Source of the DNA: Thermaerobacter marianensis DSM 12885
GTDB lineage: Bacteria > Bacillota > Sulfobacillia > Thermaerobacterales > Thermaerobacteraceae
Assembly (NCBI RefSeq): GCF_000184705.1
Contig: NC_014831.1
Coordinates: forward strand, 1,240,001-1,304,000
Direction of reading: 5' to 3'
DNA: 64,000 nucleotides
In this document: positions 52,164 through 62,600 of the stretch, piece by piece
How positions within the stretch are numbered: position 1 is the stretch's first letter
Layout of the letters: each line of letters starts with the position of its first letter
Program-made: the position numbers and the translations under genes
Notes under the pieces: model-generated
Seen by the model: only the letters and a program-made list of their open reading frames with translations
The model's database searches: none
Told to the model about the DNA's origin: nothing

Positions 52164-52958
52164 ATGGCCGTGCGGCTTTTGTTCATCGGCGACGTGGTGG
52201 GGCGGCCGGGGCGCCGCATGCTGCGGGATCATCTGGAAACCCTCATCGAGCAGCACGCCATCGAGCTCACCGTGGTCAACGGCGAGAACGCCGCCGGCGG
52301 CTGGGGCCTGACCCCGGATACGGCCGAGGAGATCTTCGCCGCGGGGGCCGACGTGATCACCCTGGGCAACCACTGGGCCGACCGGAAGGAGATCCTGCCG
52401 TACCTGGACCGGAACGCCCGCGTGCTGCGGCCGCTGAACTGGCCGGGCGCTCCGCCGGGTCGCGGCGCGGTGGTGGTAGAGGGGCGCAGCGGCTGCCGGG
52501 TGGGCGTGATGTGCCTGATGGGCCGGGTCTTCGCCGACAGCCTGCTGGACGACCCCTTCGTAGCCGCCGACCGCGCCCTGGCGGAGCTGGGCGGCCAGGC
52601 GGCCGCCGTCCTGGTCGACTTCCACGGCGATGCCACCTCGGAGAAACAGGCCATGGCCTGGTACTTGGACGGCCGGGTGTCCGCGGTGGTGGGGACCCAC
52701 ACCCACACCCCCACCGCCGACGAGCGGGTCCTGCCGGGTGGGACGGCGGCCATCACCGACGTGGGGATGACGGGACCCCGCGACTCCATCATCGGCTTCC
52801 AGCCGGAGCTGGTGATCCGGCGGCTGCGTACCCAGCTCCACGTCACCCTGGAGGTGGCCACGGGCCCGCGGGTGCTGTGCGGGGTCATCGTGGACGTGGA
52901 CCGGGACACGGGCAAGGCGACGGCCATCGAGCGGATCCGCCTGGAGGACACCGGCTGA
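52164..52958 (+). CDS. ymdB: YmdB-family metallophosphoesterase
   Basis: Two-metal phosphodiesterase (TIGR00282 family) encoded next to rny in many Bacillota; Bacillus YmdB hydrolyses cyclic nucleotides in vitro and affects biofilm versus motility choice. 264 residues from ATG 52164 (GGAGGGGG upstream). Motifs: LLFIGDVVGRPGRR, VVNGENAAGGWGLTPDTAEEIFAAGADVITLGNHWADRKEI (GN-H), VDFHGDATSEKQAMAWYLDGRVSAVVGTHTHTPTADERVLPGGTAAITDVGMTGP. All metal ligands appear present. Separated from rny by a very strong hairpin. Confidence 0.94.
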   Translation: MAVRLLFIGDVVGRPGRRMLRDHLETLIEQHAIELTVVNGENAAGGWGLTPDTAEEIFAAGADVITLGNHWADRKEILPYLDRNARVLRPLNWPGAPPGRGAVVVEGRSGCRVGVMCLMGRVFADSLLDDPFVAADRALAELGGQAAAVLVDFHGDATSEKQAMAWYLDGRVSAVVGTHTHTPTADERVLPGGTAAITDVGMTGPRDSIIGFQPELVIRRLRTQLHVTLEVATGPRVLCGVIVDVDRDTGKATAIERIRLEDTG

Positions 52959-53092
52959 CCGGCCTGCTGGGCCGAGCCGCGTTCGGCCGGCCCATAGGAC
53001 CTGCCGACGCCGGGACCCGCGCCGCCAGCGCCGGGCGCGGGGACCCGTCCTCCGCGCGATGACGACCCCACAACGGGAGGCGAGAAACCGGC

Positions 53093-54106
53093 ATGCCGTA
53101 CACCCCCTACGGACCCATCGTCGACGGGCACGTGGACACGGTGCTGGACCTGGCCGCCGGCCGGCGGCGGCTGGGCCAGCGTTCGCACCAGGGCCACGTG
53201 GACCTGCCCCGCCTGGAGGAGGCCGGCGTGGGCGTCCAGGTCTTCGCCCACTGGATCGAACCGGTGTACAAGCCCCACGCCGCCCTGGTCCGCTTCATGG
53301 AACTGTACGACGCCTTTTTGCGCGAGGTGGCCCTCCACCCCGACCGCATCGCCGTGGTCACCAGCGTGGAGGAACTGGATCAAACCCTGGCCTCCGGCAA
53401 GGTGGCGGCCGTCATCGGCATCGAAGGCGGCGAGGTCCTCCAGGGACGGCTGGGCGTGCTCCGCCTGCTCCACCGGCTGGGCGTCCGCCTCATTGGACTG
53501 ACCTGGAACGAGCGCAACGACCTGGCCGACGGCGCCGGGGATGGGCGCAGCGGCGGCGGGCTCTCCCGGCTGGGTGAGCAGGTGGTCCGGGAGATGAACC
53601 GGCTGGGCATGGTGGTGGACGTCAGCCACCTGTCCGATGCGGGGTTCTACGACGTGCTGGCGGTGTCCAGCCAGCCTGTGGTGGCGTCCCACTCCAACTG
53701 CCGGGCCCTCTGCCCGCACCCGCGCAACCTCACCGATGACCAGATCCGCGCCCTGGCGGCCAAGGGCGGCGTCATGGGGATGAACTTCTTCGCCCGGTTC
53801 CTCCGCGCCGACGGCCCGGCGACGGTGGACGACGTGGTTCGGCATATCGAACATGTGGCGTCCCTGGTGGGGACCGAGCACGTCGGCCTGGGCTCGGACT
53901 TCGACGGCATCGGCGAGACGCCCCAGGGGTTGGAGGACGTCACCCGCTTGCCGAACCTGATCGAAGCCCTGCTGCGCCGGAACTGGAAGGAAGAGGACCT
54001 GCGCCGGGTCCTGGGCGGCAACTTCCTGCGGGTCTTCCGGCAGGTGTGGGCGGCGGGGGAGCCTGCCTACCCCGCGCCGGAAGAACCGGCCGTGCCGGCC
54101 CGGTAA
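53093..54106 (+). CDS. Membrane-dipeptidase family (M19) peptidase
   Basis: Zinc dipeptidase of the renal dipeptidase family, 337 residues. Metal ligands: DGHVDT (HxD), VIGIEGGEVL (Glu), VDVSHLSDAGF and VASHSNCRALCPHPRNLTDDQI (two His); HVGLGSDFDGIGETPQGLEDVTRLPNLIEALL is the signature end. Such enzymes act on dipeptides and some D-residue or beta-lactam substrates. No signal peptide, so cytoplasmic. GGGAGGCGAG precedes ATG 53093. The neighbour leucyl aminopeptidase suggests shared peptide breakdown. Confidence 0.93.
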   Translation: MPYTPYGPIVDGHVDTVLDLAAGRRRLGQRSHQGHVDLPRLEEAGVGVQVFAHWIEPVYKPHAALVRFMELYDAFLREVALHPDRIAVVTSVEELDQTLASGKVAAVIGIEGGEVLQGRLGVLRLLHRLGVRLIGLTWNERNDLADGAGDGRSGGGLSRLGEQVVREMNRLGMVVDVSHLSDAGFYDVLAVSSQPVVASHSNCRALCPHPRNLTDDQIRALAAKGGVMGMNFFARFLRADGPATVDDVVRHIEHVASLVGTEHVGLGSDFDGIGETPQGLEDVTRLPNLIEALLRRNWKEEDLRRVLGGNFLRVFRQVWAAGEPAYPAPEEPAVPAR

Positions 54107-54261
54107 AGGCCCGGGCCGGTCCGGCGATCCGGACACGGCATACCCCGGCGGGCCGGTCAGGCTCCGGGCCGGGCGCCGCGAGCCGGCAGGATCCACGGTG
54201 ACGGGTCCATGAGCCAGGGTCCCAGCGAGGATCCGGGGTACGGGGTACGGGAGGGATTGCA

Positions 54262-56001
54262 TTGGCACAGGACGGGATGGTGTTGCCGGAGGTGGCCTTC
54301 CGCGTGGCGTCGGTGACCGACGTGGCCGCCGACGCCGTGGTGGTCAACCTGTTCGAAGGGGTGACGGTGCCGGGCGGGGCGACGGGTGCGGTGGACGCGG
54401 CCCTGGACGGGGCGATCCGGGACGCCATCGCGGCCGGTGCTCTGCGGGGGCGGCTGGGCGAGACCCTGGCGCTGCCCACCCTGGGCCGCCTGCCCGCCCG
54501 TTGGGTGATCGTGGCGGGGCTGGGGCCGCGGGACGAGTTCGGCCGTCGGGCGGCCCGCGCTGCATCGGCGGCGGCGCTGCGGACGGCGCGCCGGCATGGC
54601 TGCCGGGAGGTGGCCACCATTGCCCACGGCGCCGGCATCGGGGGACTCGAGCCCTTCCTGGCGGCGCTGGCCACGGTGGAGGGGGCCCTGCTGGGCCTCT
54701 ACCGCTACCGGCCCGAGGCCGGTGCCCGCGGCGGCGGGCGTCCCGGGGAAGGCGCCGGGGCGGGCGGCCCGGTGGCCGGCACTGGCGGAGGCGCGGCGGA
54801 AGCCGGCGGGACGGATGGGGGCGCGGTACCGGGAGGCCCGGCGGGTGCCGGCCTGCTGGGGGCGGCCATCGACCCCACGGGGCGGCGAGGAGGCAGGCCC
54901 CTGGGCCGTGGCACCCCCGAGGCGGACGGCCATGGCGGCGTCCAGCGGATCTGGCTGATCGACCGCACCGCCGCCCAGCAGGCGGCCCTGGAGCGCGGCC
55001 TGCACGAGGGCCGCATCCTGGCCGAGGCGGTGATCACCGCCCGCCAGCTGGGCAACCGCCCGGCCAACGACCTGACGCCCGCCCGCCTGGCCGAGGCGGC
55101 CCAGCGGCTGGAACAGCTGCCCGGTATCCGGGTGACCGTGCTGGACGAGGATGCCCTGCGCCAGCGGGGCTTCGGCGCCATCCTGGCGGTGGGCCAGGGC
55201 AGCGCCCAGCCGCCACGGCTCGCCGCCATCGACTACGTGGGGCCGGGCCGGGATGCGGCGGAGCCGCCCGACGCCGCCTTCGTCGGCAAGGGTGTCACCT
55301 TCGACTCCGGGGGCATCTCCCTCAAGCCCCGCGAAGGCATGGAGGACATGAAGTTCGACATGATGGGGGCCGCAGCCGTCATCGGCGCCCTCGAGGCGGT
55401 GGCGCGGCTGCAGCTGCCGGCACGGCTGCTGGGCGTGATCGCGGCGGTGGAGAACATGCCCGGCGGGCGGGCCTTCAAACCGGGCGACGTGATCACCACC
55501 TATGACGGCACCACGGTGGAGATCAACAACACCGACGCCGAGGGGCGCCTGATCCTGGCCGACGCCCTGGCCTACGCCCGCGAGCGCGGCGCGCGGCGCC
55601 TGGTCGACCTGGCCACCTTGACGGGCGCCATGGTCATCGCCCTGGGCCCCCACGTGGCGGGCCTCTTCGCCAACGACGATGCCTGGGCCGCCCGGGTGTT
55701 GCGGGCCGCCGACGCCGCCGGCGAGCCGCTCTGGCGGTTGCCGCTGGTGGCGTCCTATCGCGAGCGGCTGCGCAGCGAGTACGCCGACCTGCGCAACACG
55801 GGCGGCCGCCCCGCGGGCGCCATCACCGCCGCCCTGTTCCTCCAGACCTTTGCCGGCGAGACGCCCTGGGCGCACCTGGACATCGCCGGCGTCGCCTGGT
55901 CCGACAAGGCGGAGGACGACCACGGCAAGGGGGCCACGGGCTACGGCGTCCGCCTGCTGGTGGAACTGGCCCGCAACCTGGCGGCCGGGGGACGGCGGTG
56001 A
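54262..56001 (+). CDS. pepA: Leucyl aminopeptidase (M17)
   Basis: Two-metal cytosolic aminopeptidase. 579 residues versus about 500 usual. The N-terminal macro-like domain includes DVAADAVVVNLFEGV and RWVIVAGLGPRDEFGRRAARAAS; the catalytic domain has QLGNRPANDLTPARLAEAA, AFVGKGVTFDSGGISLKP, the family signature NTDAEGRLILADALAYA (from about residue 423), and LATLTGAMVIALG. A Gly/Pro/Arg-rich insert of about 80 residues (around bases 54715-54930) sits between the domains and explains the extra length. TTG start behind GGGAGGGA. The stop overlaps the next GTG start. Confidence 0.93.
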   Translation: MAQDGMVLPEVAFRVASVTDVAADAVVVNLFEGVTVPGGATGAVDAALDGAIRDAIAAGALRGRLGETLALPTLGRLPARWVIVAGLGPRDEFGRRAARAASAAALRTARRHGCREVATIAHGAGIGGLEPFLAALATVEGALLGLYRYRPEAGARGGGRPGEGAGAGGPVAGTGGGAAEAGGTDGGAVPGGPAGAGLLGAAIDPTGRRGGRPLGRGTPEADGHGGVQRIWLIDRTAAQQAALERGLHEGRILAEAVITARQLGNRPANDLTPARLAEAAQRLEQLPGIRVTVLDEDALRQRGFGAILAVGQGSAQPPRLAAIDYVGPGRDAAEPPDAAFVGKGVTFDSGGISLKPREGMEDMKFDMMGAAAVIGALEAVARLQLPARLLGVIAAVENMPGGRAFKPGDVITTYDGTTVEINNTDAEGRLILADALAYARERGARRLVDLATLTGAMVIALGPHVAGLFANDDAWAARVLRAADAAGEPLWRLPLVASYRERLRSEYADLRNTGGRPAGAITAALFLQTFAGETPWAHLDIAGVAWSDKAEDDHGKGATGYGVRLLVELARNLAAGGRR

Positions 56002-56843
56002 AGGGCGGCGCCGATCTCCACACCCACACCACGGCCTCCGACGGCACGGTGACCCCGGAGGAGCGCATCCGCATGGCCGTGGCGGCGGGACTGGAGTGGG
56101 TGGGCATCACCGACCACGACACCCTGGCCGGCCTGCCGGCAGCACGGGAGGCCGCCCGGGCTGCCGGCATCGGCCTGGTGCCGGGGGTCGAGCTCAGCAC
56201 CGACGTGGACCTGGGCACGCGGCGGGTGGGCGTCCACGTCCTGGGGTACTGGGTCCACGAGGACGATGCGCCGCTGGTCGAGCTGTTGGCCCGGCGGCGC
56301 GCGGCGCGGGAGCAGCGGCTGGCCCGCATGCTCGAGCGGCTGGCCGCGGCCGGGATCGTCCTCGATGAGGCGCGGGTGCGGTCGCTGGCGGCGGGCGGCG
56401 CCGTGGGCCGGCCCCATGTGGCCCGGGCCCTGGTGGAGGCCGGCGTGGTGGCGACCGTGGCGGAGGCCTTCGAGAAGTACCTCACGCCCGGCAAGCCGGG
56501 ATACGTGCCCCGGGCCCCGCTGGCTCCGGAGGCGGCCATCGCCGCCATCCGCGAGGCGGGCGGCGTGCCGGTGCTGGCCCACCCCGGTCTGCTGCCCCAA
56601 CAGCTCTTCAACCTCTGGCCGGCCTGGAAGCGGCAGGGCCTGGCGGGCGTGGAGGTCTACCACAGCAAGCACAGCCCGGAGCAGGCCCAGGCGTTCCTGG
56701 CGCGGGCGCGGGAGCTCGACCTGGTGCCGACGGGCGGGTCCGACTGCCACGGCCCCCAGCCCGGCCAGCCGCCGCTCATCGGCCGGGTGCGGGTGCCGGC
56801 GGAGTGGGTGGAGCGGCTGCGCCAGCGGGCGGCGGCGGACTGA
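55998..56843 (+). CDS. PHP-domain phosphoesterase (RnaM/YciV-like)
   Basis: 281 residues of the polymerase/histidinol-phosphatase fold. Metal motifs: DLHTHTTASDG, VGITDHDTLAG, GVELS, VLAHPG and GGSDCHG. The E. coli relative (RnaM/YciV) is a 5'-to-3' exonuclease of short RNAs and 3',5'-nucleotide bisphosphate phosphatase; the length and the GIRVHVLGYWV segment fit that group, but the exact substrate is not provable here. GTGA overlap with pepA means translational coupling. Confidence 0.88.
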   Translation: MKGGADLHTHTTASDGTVTPEERIRMAVAAGLEWVGITDHDTLAGLPAAREAARAAGIGLVPGVELSTDVDLGTRRVGVHVLGYWVHEDDAPLVELLARRRAAREQRLARMLERLAAAGIVLDEARVRSLAAGGAVGRPHVARALVEAGVVATVAEAFEKYLTPGKPGYVPRAPLAPEAAIAAIREAGGVPVLAHPGLLPQQLFNLWPAWKRQGLAGVEVYHSKHSPEQAQAFLARARELDLVPTGGSDCHGPQPGQPPLIGRVRVPAEWVERLRQRAAAD

Positions 56844-57068
56844 GACCCGGCGCTGGCACGCTCGCACCGGAAGAACCGGCCAAGGCTGCTCGACCCCGCC
56901 GGCAGCGCCGGGCACCCGGTGGTGCGGACGGGGCGCGCAAGGCGCGGGGCGGCACCGCCCGGACCGGCCCGCCGGCCCCGGGCCGCACGGTGCCCGGACG
57001 GCAACTGTACGGCGTCCGCATCGCCCGGCCGGTCCCGGCATAAACCTCCCACCAGGGAGGTCAGGCCG

Positions 57069-57365
57069 ATGAGCCGTTCCGTCCGATCGTCCAAGCCCCC
57101 CGCGCCCAGGACCGCGGCGGCGGATGCGGCGGACTGGCAGTACCGCGTCTTGCTGCTGGAGCGGCGCGTGCTCACGCTGCGCCGCAGCCGGCGGGTGCTG
57201 CTGGAGCTTCTCGCCACCCAGCAGGCGCGCTATGAGGCGGAGGTCGACCGGCTGCGCCGCCGTGTGGACGAGCTCGAGCGCCAGCGCCAGCGGCTGCTGG
57301 CGTTCATCCGGAAACGCCGGGTGCTGCGGGGAACGGCGGGGGCAGGCGCCGTGCCGCCGCGGTGA
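57069..57365 (+). CDS. Small coiled-coil protein
   Basis: 98 residues from ATG 57069 with GGGAGGT upstream. After a basic start (SRSVRSSKPPAPRTAAA) the protein is one long charged helix with heptad-like leucines (YRVLLLERRVLTLRRSRRVLLELLATQQARYEAEVDRLRRRVDELERQRQRLLAFIRK), so a parallel coiled coil is likely. No family recognised. Its last 62 bases overlap the convergent zinc-ribbon gene on the other strand. Confidence 0.6.
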   Translation: MSRSVRSSKPPAPRTAAADAADWQYRVLLLERRVLTLRRSRRVLLELLATQQARYEAEVDRLRRRVDELERQRQRLLAFIRKRRVLRGTAGAGAVPPR

Positions 57366-57816
57366 ACATCGACTCGGGGCCCGAAAAGCCGCACAGCTCA
57401 CAGCGAACGCTGAGGTCGGGCTCCCCGCCGGGACCCATGGCCAGGGCCGGTCCGGCCCGCCACTCCTCCACCTGCCCCGTGTGGGCGTTCTTCCGCAGCG
57501 ACCAGGTCAACGGCCAGGAGACGATGAAGGAGGCGCGGTTGCCCGTGCAGCGCGGGCAGGCGTAGGGCGGCCGCCGGGTCAGGGCCGGCAGCATGCTCTG
57601 CCACGGGGCGGCATCCCCTGCGGCCGGGCTGCCGGTGCTGCCGGACACCACCCCGGTGGCCGCGGCCGCCTCCGTTGCCCGGATCCCGCCGCTCGCCGGG
57701 CCAGCCGCCGTGCCCGCGGCCTCCCCGCCGGCCGGCGCCGCCGCGGGATCCGACGCCGCCGGGGTGCCCGGGCCGGCCTCGGGCCGGGCCGGTTCGTCCC
57801 GTTCCACCGCCATCAC
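57304..57816 (-). CDS. Zinc-ribbon-type protein of unknown function
   Basis: About 170 residues. The C-terminal half looks real: YACPRCTGNRASFIVSWPLTWSLRKN, then VRCELCGFSGPESMF, giving two CxxC pairs some 50 residues apart as in a zinc ribbon. The N-terminal half is Ala/Gly-rich. Support for translation is a near-perfect ribosome binding sequence GGAGGTGATC (57829-57820) eight bases before GTG 57816; ATG 57813 is an alternative. It is divergent from miaB. No family recognised; a role in nucleic-acid binding is only a guess. Confidence 0.65.
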   Translation of the reverse strand: MMAVERDEPARPEAGPGTPAASDPAAAPAGGEAAGTAAGPASGGIRATEAAAATGVVSGSTGSPAAGDAAPWQSMLPALTRRPPYACPRCTGNRASFIVSWPLTWSLRKNAHTGQVEEWRAGPALAMGPGGEPDLSVRCELCGFSGPESMFTAAARRLPPPFPAAPGVSG

Positions 57817-57967
57817 CGCGATCACCTCCGCAAGGATGGGCGACAGGGCCTTCCGGCCCCGTCCTTTCCGTAGTTTTCCCTGGGATGCGGCCGCCACCGG
57901 CCCGCCGGCCCTGTACGGGCGGATGCCGTCCCGGGGAGCCGCGCCCCCGCCGGTACCATGCGCTGCA

Positions 57968-57997
57968 TTGCCCGCGGGACGGTCCAGCGTCCATAAT
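57968..57997 (+). promoter_or_regulatory. Promoter candidate of miaB
   Basis: TTGCCC (57968-57973), 18-base spacer, CATAAT (57992-57997), about 30 bases before the miaB ATG. It sits in a small AT-richer patch and faces away from the zinc-ribbon gene. Confidence 0.55.
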
Positions 57998-58026
57998 CAA
58001 CAAAGGTACGAAGGAGGAAGCGGACC

Positions 58027-59580
58027 ATGGAAACCCTGCCCCTGATCCCGCGGCCGGCGGCGGGCGCCCTGGACTACCGCGCCCTGCAGGCCCAGTGGGC
58101 CGCCCGCTACGGCGCCTACCGCGACGAGCAGAACGTCTGGCGCCTGCCCGACGGCCGCACCCTGGCCGAATCGATCTTCGGCAAGCCCCGCCCGGCGTAC
58201 AAGATCCTGACCTGGGGCTGCCAGATGAACGAGCGCGACAGCGAGATCCTGGCCGGCCAGCTGGAGGAGATGGGGATGGTGCCGGCCGGGCTGCTGGACG
58301 AGGCCGATCTCATCCTGCTGAACACCTGCGCCGTGCGCGAGACGGCGGAGGAGAAGGTCTTCGGCACCATCGGCTACCTGAAGGTCCTCAAGCAGCAGAA
58401 CCCGGACCTGATCCTGGGCCTGTGCGGGTGCATGGCCCAGGAAGAGTCCACCATCCGCCGCATCCAGCGGTACTACCCCCACGTGGACCTGGTCTTCGGC
58501 ACCCACAACGTCCACCAGCTGCCCCAGCTGATCGAGCGGGTACGGCGGGAAGAGGGCATGGTGGTGGACGTGTGGCAGGCGGCCGAGGGCGTGGTGGAGC
58601 ACCTGCCTTCCCGGCGCGCCGGCGGCGTCAAGGCCTGGGTCAACATCATCTACGGCTGCGACAAGTACTGCACCTTCTGCATCGTGCCCACCACCCGCGG
58701 CCGCGAGCGCAGCCGCCGGCCCGAGGACGTGATCGCCGAGGTGGAGTACCTGGCCGCCGAGGGGTACAAGGAGGTCACCCTGCTGGGCCAGAACGTCAAC
58801 TCCTACGGCAAGGACCTGGGCACCGGGTTCGATTTCGCGGACCTTCTGGCGCGGCTCGACCGGGTGCCGGGCATCCGGTGGATCCGGTACACCACCTCGC
58901 ACCCGCGGGACTTCACCGACAAGCTGATCCGGACCATCGCCGAGTCCGACAAGGTGACCGAGCACTTCCACCTGCCGGTGCAGTCCGGGTCCAACGCGGT
59001 GCTGCGCTGGATGAACCGGCGCTACACCCGCGAGTACTACCTGCGCCTGATCGAGAAGATCCGGGAAGCGGTGCCGGACGCCTGCATCACCACCGACATC
59101 ATCGTCGGTTTCCCCAAGGAGACCGAGGAGGACTTCCGGCAAACCCTGGACCTGGTGCGACAGGTGGAGTACGACAACGCCTTCACCTTCATCTACTCGC
59201 CCCGGGAGGGCACTCCGGCGGCCCGCTGGCCCCAGCTGCCCCGGGAGGTCAAGCAGGAACGGCTGGAACGGCTGATGGAGGTCCAGTACGCGATCAACCT
59301 GCGGAAGAACCAGCGGCTGGTGGGCCAGACGGCGGTGGTGCTGATCGACGGTCCGAGCAAGAAGAACCCGCGGGTGCTGAGCGCCCGCACCCGCACCAAC
59401 AAGCTGGTGCTGGTCCCCGGAGAGGCGGCGTGGAGCGGCCGCTTCGCCCGGGTGGAGATCACCCGCGCCCAGACCTTCACCCTGGAGGGGCGGATGCTGG
59501 AGCTGCTGCCCGACGACGCGCCGGAGATCGGGCGGCACGGCCAGTTTGCACCGTACGTGCCGGCGGCCCGGAGCGCATGA
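58027..59580 (+). CDS. miaB: tRNA-2-methylthio-N6-dimethylallyladenosine synthase
   Basis: Radical-SAM enzyme that adds the methylthio group to i6A37 in tRNAs reading UNN codons. 517 residues. The N-terminal auxiliary cluster cysteines are in TWGCQMNERDS, NTCAVRETAEEKV and LGLCGCMAQ; the radical-SAM motif CDKYCTFC (Cys211, 215, 218) follows; HFHLPVQSGSNAVLRWMNRRYTREYY is conserved; the C-terminal TRAM RNA-binding domain starts near QRLVGQTAVVLIDGP. AGGAGGAAG precedes ATG 58027. The order miaB-mutS-mutL matches Bacillus. Confidence 0.96.
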   Translation: METLPLIPRPAAGALDYRALQAQWAARYGAYRDEQNVWRLPDGRTLAESIFGKPRPAYKILTWGCQMNERDSEILAGQLEEMGMVPAGLLDEADLILLNTCAVRETAEEKVFGTIGYLKVLKQQNPDLILGLCGCMAQEESTIRRIQRYYPHVDLVFGTHNVHQLPQLIERVRREEGMVVDVWQAAEGVVEHLPSRRAGGVKAWVNIIYGCDKYCTFCIVPTTRGRERSRRPEDVIAEVEYLAAEGYKEVTLLGQNVNSYGKDLGTGFDFADLLARLDRVPGIRWIRYTTSHPRDFTDKLIRTIAESDKVTEHFHLPVQSGSNAVLRWMNRRYTREYYLRLIEKIREAVPDACITTDIIVGFPKETEEDFRQTLDLVRQVEYDNAFTFIYSPREGTPAARWPQLPREVKQERLERLMEVQYAINLRKNQRLVGQTAVVLIDGPSKKNPRVLSARTRTNKLVLVPGEAAWSGRFARVEITRAQTFTLEGRMLELLPDDAPEIGRHGQFAPYVPAARSA

Positions 59581-59653
59581 GGCACCGGCACCCGGGGTGC
59601 GGGGGTTTGCGCGGAATCCGCGCCGGCACCGCGCCGGCCCCAGGGGGTACGGC

Positions 59654-62600
59654 TTGACACCCATGGCGGACGGGGACGAAGCGGGCATGGCGGAGGATCG
59701 TCAGCCGAGCCGGGCCGAGGAGCGCCGGCCGGGCATGACCGGCGGGCGCCCGCCGGGGCGCGAGACGCCCATGATGCGGCAGTACCGGGAGTGGAAGGAA
59801 CGCTACCCGGACTGCATCCTGTTCTTCCGGCTGGGCGACTTCTACGAGATGTTCGGAGACGACGCCCGGCTGGCGGCGCGCATCCTGGACATCACCCTGA
59901 CGTCCCGGGAGACGGCCAAGGGCGAGCGGGTGCCCATGTGCGGCGTGCCCTACCACGCCGTGGACCAGTACCTGCCGCGGTTGGTGGAGGCCGGCTACCG
60001 CGTGGCCATCTGCGAGCAGGTAGAGGACCCCCGCCTGGCCCGCGGCCTGGTGCGCCGCGAGGTGGTGCGGGTGGTGACCCCCGGCACCCTCTGGGCCGCC
60101 ACGGGGCAGGAGGAGAGCCGCTACGTGGCGGCCCTGGCGGTGGCGGACGGCGCCGGTGGCCCGTCCTCGGCCGGACGAACCGGCACCGGGCCCGGCAGCA
60201 GGACCGGGGCTGCCGGAGCGCCGGGCCGGGCGGCCGGGCCCCTCCCCGGGGCGGCGGCCGGGCCGGTGGATGGTCCCGCCGGTGGCCTCGAGCCCGCCGG
60301 GGCGGGGGGAGCCGCCCGGGGAGGGCCCGCAGCCGGTCCACCGGCCGGAAGGGGCCTTGACGGCCTTCCGGGCCCCCAGGTCCTGGGCCTCGCCTACGCC
60401 GACGTGTCCACCGGCGAGTTCGTCATCGCCCAGCTGGAGGGTCCTCAGGCCACCCGCCTGGCCTTGGACGAGCTGGCCCGGCTGCAGGCGGCGGAGTGCC
60501 TGCTGGGCCCCGGGTTGGACGGACCCGCGGCCGCGGGCCTGGAACGGGCGCTGCGGGAGCGGGGCTGTGCCCTGACCCGGACGCCGGCCGGCCCGTGGCG
60601 GCTGCGGGAGGCCGAGGAGACCCTGGCCAGCCAGTTCGGCCGGGCGGCGGTGGACCAGGCCCGGGCTGCCACCGGCCCTGCTGCCGTCGCGGCCGGCGGC
60701 GGGCTTCTGGCCTACCTGCGGGAGACCCAGAAGGTCGACCTGGATCACCTGCGGCGCCTGCGCACCGACCCTCTCGGCCAGTGGCTCGCCATCGACGCCA
60801 ACAGCCGCCGCAACCTGGAGCTGGTGCGGCGGCTGCGGGACGGCTCGCGCCAGGGCACGCTCCTGGATGTCCTCGACCTGACGGAGACGGCCATGGGCCG
60901 CCGCCTGCTCAGGCAATGGATCGAGCGGCCCCTGGTGGACCGGGACGCCGTCGAGGACCGGCTGGACGCGGTGGAAGCCCTGGTGGCCGACCCGTTCCTC
61001 CGCAGCGACCTGCGGCGGCTGCTGGCCGGGGTGCAGGACCTGCCCCGGCTGCTGGGCCGCGTGGGGTACCAGCAGGCCAACGCCCGGGACCTGCTGGGCA
61101 TCGCCCGGTCCCTGGAGCGCCTGCCCGAGCTGGCGGCCCGCCTGGACGGGGCGCTGAACGGCCGCCGGGGTGGGCGCCTGGAAGCCGTCCGGGCCGGCCT
61201 CGACCCCGATCTGGCCGAGCTGGGGACCCGGCTGCGGGCGGCCCTGGTGGACGACCCGCCGGTGACCGTCACCGAGGGCGGGCTGATCCGTGACGGGTTC
61301 CACCCCGAAGTGGACGAGCTGCGGCGGGCGACCCGGGAAGGCCGGGACTGGATCGCCGCCCTGGAGGCCCGGGAGCGGGAGCGGACGGGCATCAAGTCCC
61401 TGAAGGTCGGGTTCAACAAGGTCTTCGGCTACTATATCGAGGTCACCCGGGCCAACCGCCACCTGGTGCCCGCCGACTACGAGCGGCGCCAGACCCTGGC
61501 CGGGGCCGAGCGCTTCGTCACCCCCGAACTCAAGGACGTGGAGAGCAGGATCCTGGGGGCGGAAGAGCGCCTGGCGGCCCTGGAGCACCGGCTGTTCATC
61601 GAGCTGCGCCAGGAGGTGGCCGCCGCCATCCCGCGCCTGCAGGTGGCCGCCGACGCCCTGGCGGAGCTGGACGTGCTGGCCGCCCTGGCCGAGGCCGCCG
61701 CCCGTTACGGCTACGTGCGGCCCAAGATCACCACCGACCGCCGGCTGCGCATCAAGGCAGGCCGGCACCCCGTGCTGGACCGGACGCTGGGGGGCCGGTT
61801 CGTCCCCAACGACGTGGACCTGGACGGCCAGGACGAGCGGGTCATGCTGATCACCGGGCCCAACATGGCGGGGAAGAGCACCTTCATGCGCCAGGTGGCC
61901 CTGATCGTGATCATGGCCCAGATGGGCAGCTTCGTGCCCGCGGCCGAGGCGGAGATCGGCCTGGTGGACCGGATCTTCTGCCGGGTGGGGGCCAGCGACG
62001 ACCTGGCCTCGGGCCAGTCCACCTTCATGGTCGAGGTGGCGGAGACGGCCCTGGCCGTCCACAACGCCACGCCCCGCAGCCTGATCCTGCTGGACGAGAT
62101 CGGCCGCGGCACCAGCACCTTCGACGGCATCGCCATCGCCCGGGCGGTGATCGAGTACGTCCACGACCGCATCGGCGCCCGTACGCTGGTCTCCACCCAC
62201 TACCACGAGCTGACCGGCCTGGCGGCCACCCGGCCCGGCATCCGCAACTACCACGCCCGGGTGGTGGAGGAAGGGGACACGGTGCGGTTCCTCTGGCGCA
62301 TCGTGCCCGGGGGCGCCGACCGCAGCTACGGCATCAACGTGGCCCGGCTGGCGGGGCTGCCGGTGGAGATCGTGGAGCGGGCCAAGGCGATCCTGGCCGA
62401 GCTGGACCGGCGCAGCGGCCCGCGCCAGCTCTCGCTGGCCGACCTGATGGCTTCGCCCGTGGCGGCGCCGGGGGTTCCACCGTCTACGGGCTCCCCAGGC
62501 ATGCCTGCGCCATCCGGGGCTGCGCCGGTCGCCGCTTCGCCGCCGGGGGCTGCGCCGGTCGCACCTTCGTCACCCGCCGGCTCTTCGCCCGCCGCGTCGC

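Noticed and set aside
59654-59659. TTGACA just before mutS as a -35 box
   Set aside because: No -10 element lies 16-18 bases downstream; the sequence is better explained as part of the mutS start region.
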